Source of the DNA: Bog-159 sp035602155
GTDB taxonomy: Bacteria; Acidobacteriota; Terriglobia; Bryobacterales; Bryobacteraceae
NCBI GenBank assembly: GCA_035602155.1
Contig: DATNMW010000007.1
Coordinates: 1 to 17,694, forward strand
Reading direction: 5' to 3'
Length of the DNA stretch: 17,694 nt
The notes below the pieces were generated by a model. The model was not told the DNA's origin. It ran no database searches and saw nothing but the letters and a program-made list of their open reading frames with translations. This document shows, piece after piece, positions 13,728-17,694 of this stretch (position 1 is its first letter; each line of letters opens with the position of its first letter). Position numbers and translations under genes: made by a program.

Positions 13728-14450
13728 GTGGGGCGGGCCTCCAGGCCTGCGCGGGTCCTCCAGGACCCGCCAGCAACTCATTTCCGCTGCGAAGGAACGC
13801 TGGAGCGTGAGCTCCGCGCGCGCGGATTCCAGGCCGTGGCGGGTGTGGATGAAGTCGGTCGCGGCGCACTGTTTGGGCCGGTGGTGGCCGCCGCGGTGAT
13901 TCTTTCGCCGGACCGTCCGGTGCGCGGCTTGAACGACAGCAAACTACTCGACCCCGCGCGCCGCACCGTGCTCGCCGAGCGCATCCGTGAGCGGGCGGTA
14001 GCTTGGTCGGTGGCCGCCGTGGACGCGGCCACCATCGACTGGGTCAACATCTACCAAGCCTCCAAGATGGCGATGGAAATGGCGGTCGCGCGACTCGCGC
14101 CCGCGCCGGATTTTCTGCTGATCGACGCCATGCCGTTGTCGCTGCCCACCCCCCAACGCCCGCTGATCAAGGGCGACGCTCAGTGTCACGCCATCGCCGC
14201 CGCTTCAATCGTGGCCAAAGTTTGGCGCGACGAGCGCATGCGCGTGTGGGATGAAATCTTCCCGCAGTATGGCTTGGCCAGCCACAAAGGCTATTTCACA
14301 CCAGAACATGCCAAGGCGCTGGAAGAGTATGGGCCTACGCCTTTGCATCGGCTGAGCTTTGAACCGGTCCGGGAGCGCTGCTTATTTCCGGTGGAATACG
14401 ATCCGTGGGCCGGAACGCAACTGGAACTGTTCGCGGGCGCCGCATCGTGA
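13728..14450 (+). CDS. rnhB: Ribonuclease HII
   Basis: 240 residues from GTG 13728. It cleaves RNA in RNA/DNA hybrids and starts removal of misincorporated ribonucleotides. The catalytic acidic set is present: GVDEVGRG (D41, E42), LLIDAMPL (D133) and KGDAQCHAIAAASIVAKV (D150). LNDSKLL is also conserved. The family core begins around residue 20 (CEGTLERELRARGF...AGVDE). Residues 2-15 are encoded by a GC-rich double hairpin (13733-13770), and no ATG is present near the expected natural start, so the repeat may have displaced it. GTG 13728 is the most upstream start after rplS; a non-standard start near 13779-13800 is the alternative. Its TGA overlaps the GTG of the next gene. Confidence 0.93.
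   Translation: MGRASRPARVLQDPPATHFRCEGTLERELRARGFQAVAGVDEVGRGALFGPVVAAAVILSPDRPVRGLNDSKLLDPARRTVLAERIRERAVAWSVAAVDAATIDWVNIYQASKMAMEMAVARLAPAPDFLLIDAMPLSLPTPQRPLIKGDAQCHAIAAASIVAKVWRDERMRVWDEIFPQYGLASHKGYFTPEHAKALEEYGPTPLHRLSFEPVRERCLFPVEYDPWAGTQLELFAGAAS
13733..13770. repeat. Tandem double-hairpin repeat at the 5' end of rnhB
   Basis: The first inverted repeat spans 13733-13750 (GCGGGCCT / AGGCCTGC around CC, with one G-T pair). The second is perfect over 9 bp: GCGGGTCCT (13751-13759) / AGGACCCGC (13762-13770). As in the element at 540-577, the two hairpins abut with no spacer. It is translated as the N-terminus of RNase HII if GTG 13728 is used. Confidence 0.7.
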
Positions 14451-14737
14451 CCGAACCCATGCCCGCCCCCGCCCCGGAGGTTCCCCACTATCGCTGGTAT
14501 CACATCGCGCTGGCGCTGATTTTCATCGTATTCTGCATGGAACTGGGGATGTTTCTGGTGATCTTTCCATGGTCGGAATTCTGGGACCGAGGTATCTTTT
14601 CGTCGCTGCCGCCGGAGTGGCGCCTATATTGGGATAACGCCTACGTGCGCGGCGCGGTCAGCGGCCTGGGAATCGTGAACGTGTACATTGCGCTGGTCGA
14701 AATCTTCCGGCTCCGGCGTTTTGCCCGCCGCGGTTGA
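14447..14737 (+). CDS. Small two-helix membrane protein
   Basis: 96 residues from GTG 14447, overlapping the rnhB stop by GTGA, so it is translationally coupled. A Pro-rich start (TEPMPAPAPEVP) is followed by two hydrophobic helices (about 18-40, IALALIFIVFCMELGMFLVI; and 67-86, VRGAVSGLGIVNVYIALVEI). Between them is a Trp-rich loop (PWSEFWDRG, PPEWRLYWDN). The C-terminus RLRRFARRG is basic and probably cytoplasmic. Function is not recognised. It closes the operon. Confidence 0.75.
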   Translation: MTEPMPAPAPEVPHYRWYHIALALIFIVFCMELGMFLVIFPWSEFWDRGIFSSLPPEWRLYWDNAYVRGAVSGLGIVNVYIALVEIFRLRRFARRG

Positions 14738-14765
14738 CATAGCGCGCAGGAATCACTCTCAGTCG

Positions 14766-14911
14766 GAGTTGAATTGCAGACGTGATATTTGGCGGCTGTG
14801 ATAGGTGTAGCAGGTGACGGCGCCTTGCGGGTCGATGCGCTTCACCAGGTCGCCTTCGTGCGTGCCGCAGGTGCAAGTCAGTGTCGAAGGTGTAGTTGCT
14901 TCCGCCGCAGG
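14766..14911 (-). pseudogene. YD-repeat (Rhs) fragment, decayed
   Basis: On the minus strand one frame gives SNYTFDTDL and a second gives CGTHEGDLVKRIDPQGAVTC then YTYH, the typical YD-repeat series (GDLVKRIDPQGAVT.YTY). The two pieces are in different frames, so at least one indel has broken the repeat. No start codon or downstream core is present. It lies directly after the stop of the multi-pass membrane gene (14928). Confidence 0.6.
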
Positions 14912-14927
14912 CTTCGCGAACCCGTCG

Positions 14928-15485
14928 TCAGGTCCGGGCCGAGTGCGCTCTTCCAGGGTCATTGCCCCGATCCTGCACCCGGTCGTTGGCCCAAGCGGCG
15001 GCGAGACAGACCGTGCCAATCGTTAGCCCCGGCAGCATGGCCCTGGAGTCTACCACTTGCCAAGAAACACAAAATGCGAACGCGACCAGTGCAATGCGGT
15101 CGGGCCGGCGTACCTTCCGTTTTTCAAGGCTTTGCGAAATGGCCGCGGCCGTGGCAATCAACAGCGTCATGATGGCGCCCTCCCAACGCGGAACCGCAAC
15201 CTCCGGATGGTTGACCACGTGTCCGGATACGGTTGTCACGATGCCGCCTAGGACGCCGCAGGCCAGTACCTCCGGGAAAAATCTCGCCCACCGATCCATC
15301 GTCAGAAGGAAAATGATGGCTGCCACAGCCAGAAGGGCCCACCCGAAACCCGGGCGATGGGGACTTTGCGACCGGGCGATTCCCAGCCCGCTCAACGCCA
15401 ACACGAACCATGCAAACGCGAGCAGCCACCCACCCGCCAAGCGGAAACCACCCTTGACCTGCGCCAATATACCTTGTCTGCCCAT
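14928..15485 (-). CDS. Multi-pass membrane protein in the Rhs region (possible immunity protein)
   Basis: 185 residues from ATG 15485; the frame stays open to 15578, but the extra 31 residues lack hydrophobicity and a ribosome site, while GTGAG lies a few bases before 15485. Hydrophobic stretches (GGWLLAFAWFVLALSGLG, WALLAVAAIIFLLTM, VLACGVLGGIVTTV, GAIMTLLIATAAAIS, RIALVAFAFCVSW, LTIGTVCLAAAWA) suggest five or six spans. No family is recognised. It lies between two decayed Rhs fragments on the same strand, the position expected for an immunity gene of a displaced Rhs tip; that role is inferred from context only. Confidence 0.6.
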   Translation of the reverse strand: MGRQGILAQVKGGFRLAGGWLLAFAWFVLALSGLGIARSQSPHRPGFGWALLAVAAIIFLLTMDRWARFFPEVLACGVLGGIVTTVSGHVVNHPEVAVPRWEGAIMTLLIATAAAISQSLEKRKVRRPDRIALVAFAFCVSWQVVDSRAMLPGLTIGTVCLAAAWANDRVQDRGNDPGRAHSART

Positions 15486-15594
15486 TGTGCTCACTGCGGC
15501 ATGGAGCAGTTGATGGCGCAAAAGGTCCGGGAAGTGCTGGCTTCGCAGGCTTCGGCGGGACAAGACCAGTTTTCTCATTAGAGAACGGATTTGG

Positions 15595-15830
15595 CACGGT
15601 GCGGCGTGGTGCGGTTCAAGGTCGCCGCCGTGCCGTCGGCGCAGGTGACGCCGTTCGAGCCGCCGCTGTAGGCGTAGCTGATGGTCCCCCCGTAGGCAGC
15701 GTTACCGGAGCCAGACGCCCCGTCACATTGGGCGAATGGCTCGGCGTAGTCTCATACGTGAAGGTGTACGAGCTGCCATCCGGAAGCGAAATGCTGCTGA
15801 TGAGATTCTGGGCCCTCGCATGCGGCGCGG
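15595..15830 (-). pseudogene. Second decayed Rhs/YD-repeat fragment
   Basis: The minus strand reads QNLISSISLPDGSSYTFTYE, then NVTGRLAPVTLPTGG. A one-base deletion in GGGGGACC moves the continuation TISYAYSGGSNGVTCADGTA to another frame. This is the classic Rhs series of acidobacterial YD proteins (LP.G..Y.F.Y...G.L..VTLPTGG.ISY.Y.GG.NG). Neither end is intact. It sits between the two small membrane genes as a displaced internal piece of an Rhs protein. Confidence 0.7.
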
Positions 15831-15875
15831 ATTCGGTTAGGCAGAAGCCGTCCGGCGCCGGGCTGCGTCCGGAAG

Positions 15876-16145
15876 CTAGCGGCGGAATATCGCCGCCACC
15901 ATAAGAAGAAACCCTGCGGGCAGACCCGCTGCGGTGAGGATCAGGGGCCAGAGTGGGACTGTTTTCGTCCTGGCAAGGTGGAGGTATTTCTCGCCCGCGC
16001 GTATGTCGTCCGCGACCGTCCACCACCTCGGTACTGGGACAGCGGCTTCCCGGAGTCGGCCCCACATGTAACTGCGCGCCAGGGCGGCGGCGATCGCAAA
16101 CGCGAATCCCAGGACTATCAGGAGAAACGATTGGCCCGAAAGCAT
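15876..16145 (-). CDS. Small membrane protein directly downstream of the Rhs tip (immunity candidate)
   Basis: 89 residues, two hydrophobic helices: about 6-23 (SFLLIVLGFAFAIAAALA) and 64-86 (PLWPLILTAAGLPAGFLLMV). A polar middle carries RWWTVADDIRAGEKYLHLAR. The ATG is 20 bp after the Rhs stop, and the gap is almost pure purine (AAGG/GGAA tandem units), a strong translation leader. Genes immediately after an Rhs C-terminal tip commonly encode its immunity protein. Membrane immunity proteins are usual when the toxin acts at the membrane. The family is unrecognised, so the role is inference. Confidence 0.7.
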   Translation of the reverse strand: MLSGQSFLLIVLGFAFAIAAALARSYMWGRLREAAVPVPRWWTVADDIRAGEKYLHLARTKTVPLWPLILTAAGLPAGFLLMVAAIFRR

Positions 16146-16165
16146 CTTCCTTATTCCTTCCTTCC
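16146..16165 (-). promoter_or_regulatory. Purine-only tandem ribosome-binding leader
   Basis: Between the Rhs stop (16166) and the next ATG (16145), the minus strand is GGAAGGAAGGAATAAGGAAG, four AAGGA-like Shine-Dalgarno cores in 20 bases. Slippage in the GGAA units could tune expression of the downstream gene. Confidence 0.5.
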
Positions 16166-17694
16166 TTATTCTTTACAGTTTACGCTGAGCTGGCTGGGTA
16201 CGAAGGTATAATTCAGCGAGAGGGCAGCCCCATCTAGCCCGGCGCCGATCCCTCCCGTACCGGTTAGCGTCACTGCTCCCCCCGTGCTCACTGTAACATC
16301 CAAGCCCAGTGGGCCAGCCGTTCCGCCAGCGCCGAGGGAGAATCCGCCGAGGCCACCAATGGTCGGCGCATTCGACGCCATCGCCTGCGTGCCAATCAGC
16401 GCACCGCCACCGAAGACTCCATAGCCGGGGTTCCCGCCGAAGCTGATTGCGAATCCCACGTTACCCTGCGGGTCGGCAACCATCTGCTCGCTGACCGTCC
16501 CAGCCACTCCGAGAATGAACCCGGCCCCTGCGCTGGCGCCAACCCCGGTCCCGACAGTGCGTCCAGTCATCTGGCTGGCCCCGAGGAGAGGGCTGTACAA
16601 GCCGCAAATGACACCCTTTATTTTCTCGGCAATCGCTGCCCTGGTCGATCCCAAGGCGCCGGCAACCTGATTCGAAGCCCAACTGAGAATGCCAAAGGCG
16701 GAGCCCGCCGCCAAGTCAGCCGAGGAGCCATTGTCGGGAACATCTATGTTTTCAGTGGTGGAGAGGTAAATGTACCCGGGGTACGCGCTGCCATCGCCGT
16801 ATTGGTCGTCGCTGATGCACTGGCTGTCGTCGTAGACGGCGTTGCCGTCGCCGTCATACCACACGGAACCCGGCGCGCAGTAGTCCAGACCCGAGGGATC
16901 GACGTACCGGAGCGGATTATTTAACGCATAAGAATAGCGGTCCCAACTTTGGGGACTCGTCGGATCAACCACGCTAATCCCTGCCCGGTCCGGCGAAATC
17001 CAGCGTCCTTGAATGGAATGATACTCGCGGTACGGGAAGTCGTACAGGCCCGACGCCAAGTCCTGGTTCTGGCCGGTGAAACTGCGGTCCGTCGTGCCGG
17101 TCTCCGCGTAGTTCTCGCCGAATGGCGCATAGGCTCCGTCGTAATAGAGGGTGCGGCTGGTTGTTGAGGCGACCCGCGAGCTGCCCAGCCAGTCCGGATG
17201 CCGGTAATAGGATAGGCCGCTTGCAGTGTAAACGGCCGTCGCCCCGCCGGACAGCGGCGCGAACACCTTGGTCACGGTTTGCCCGCTCATCAGCGCCATT
17301 TTATTACCACCCGGACCGTAGACGATTTCCGTATAGGCGCTGCCATTGTATTGCTCTACGCGGCGGTCCAGCGCATCGTAGGTTTCCGCGTTGCTGTTCA
17401 GCGTGGCCAGGTTGCCCTCGCCGTCCCACGTGTAATTGTAGAACCCGTCGTAGATCAAGTTGCCGTTGTTGTCGTAAGTGGGCGTGACTGTCCCGATGGC
17501 TGTGTGGGGATTCGTCGTGGCGCTATAGGCCGGACCGAACGACTTGGGAACCGGATTTGGTGATGTTGCCGAAAGCATCGTAGCTGAACGATTGGCTCCA
17601 GACCGTGCCGCAGCCCGCCGAACTCAGCCGGGCCAGACCATCGTATCCGTAGGTGCAGGTCTGGGTATCCTTCGAGTTGAGCGCGTCGCTGATG
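16166..17694 (-). CDS. Rhs / YD-repeat protein, C-terminal part, frameshifted, 5' end beyond window
   Basis: The open frame from 17578 to 16166 gives 470 residues; upstream of it the YD series continues in another frame to 17694 (YGYDGLARLSSAGCGT, SYDAFGNITKSGS). The shift lies at an extra G in GGG 17546-17548. The Rhs core is clear: YDNNGNLIYDGFYNYTWDGE (35-54), YYRHPDWLGSSR (124-135), DLASGLYDFPYREY (173-186), GRWISPDRAG (191-200) and NNPLRYVDPSGL (220-231), the usual boundary before a variable tip. The tip (232-470) has a DGDG/DDSQ acidic segment, then Ala/Gly-rich hydrophobic stretches and a Gly-rich beta-like tail ending NYTFVPSQLSVNCKE. Rhs proteins form shells that deliver C-terminal toxins to competitors. 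No toxin motif is recognised in this tip, so it may be a membrane-active or a non-toxic tail. Confidence 0.85.

Overview
The window looks like a chromosomal segment of an Acidobacteriota bacterium, probably of the Solibacter/Bryobacter group. The grounds are the TIGR03437-type C-terminal domain (first described from Solibacter) on an NHL-repeat secreted protein, a GloVer-type (TIGR03803) repeat remnant, a large Rhs/YD-repeat locus, high GC, and short GC-rich interspersed repeats that run into gene ends. The genus is inferred, not proven.

Layout. 1-606 is the 3' part of an adenosine deaminase gene. It converges with 599-3379 (minus), a secreted NHL-propeller protein. 3385-4170 is decayed DNA: an interspersed repeat, a GloVer-repeat remnant, and, joined directly to it, a roughly 70-bp displaced piece of ffh. 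4175-4854 (plus) is a translationally coupled pair, a small protein resembling phage/polymorphic-toxin nuclease domains and a zinc-ribbon protein. 4938-7817 (minus) looks like a three-gene operon of unknown function: a small one-helix protein, a 141-residue protein and a 730-residue multi-pass membrane protein with a long charged helical domain.

7929-14737 is the classical translation/SRP operon ffh-rpsP-khpA-rimM-trmD-rplS-rnhB plus a small membrane protein, tightly packed with GTGA start/stop overlaps. It is broken by an inverted GH13 amylase/branching-enzyme-like gene (11491-13344) that sits between two almost identical rplS copies (374-bp direct repeats, leader included). The amylase has Asn where the third catalytic Asp of GH13 is expected.

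14766-17694 (minus) is the 3' end of an Rhs element: a core and tip (frameshifted near 17546), a small two-helix membrane protein, a decayed YD-repeat fragment, a multi-pass membrane protein, and a second YD-repeat fragment. This resembles an array of displaced Rhs tip/immunity modules.

The strongest unusual signals are the rplS duplication around a cargo gene, the ffh fragment about 4 kb upstream of intact ffh, short repeats that supply the ends of three housekeeping proteins (Add C-terminus, TrmD C-terminus, RNase HII N-terminus), and the unknown membrane operon with the neighbouring toxin-like pair between the two ffh-derived sequences.
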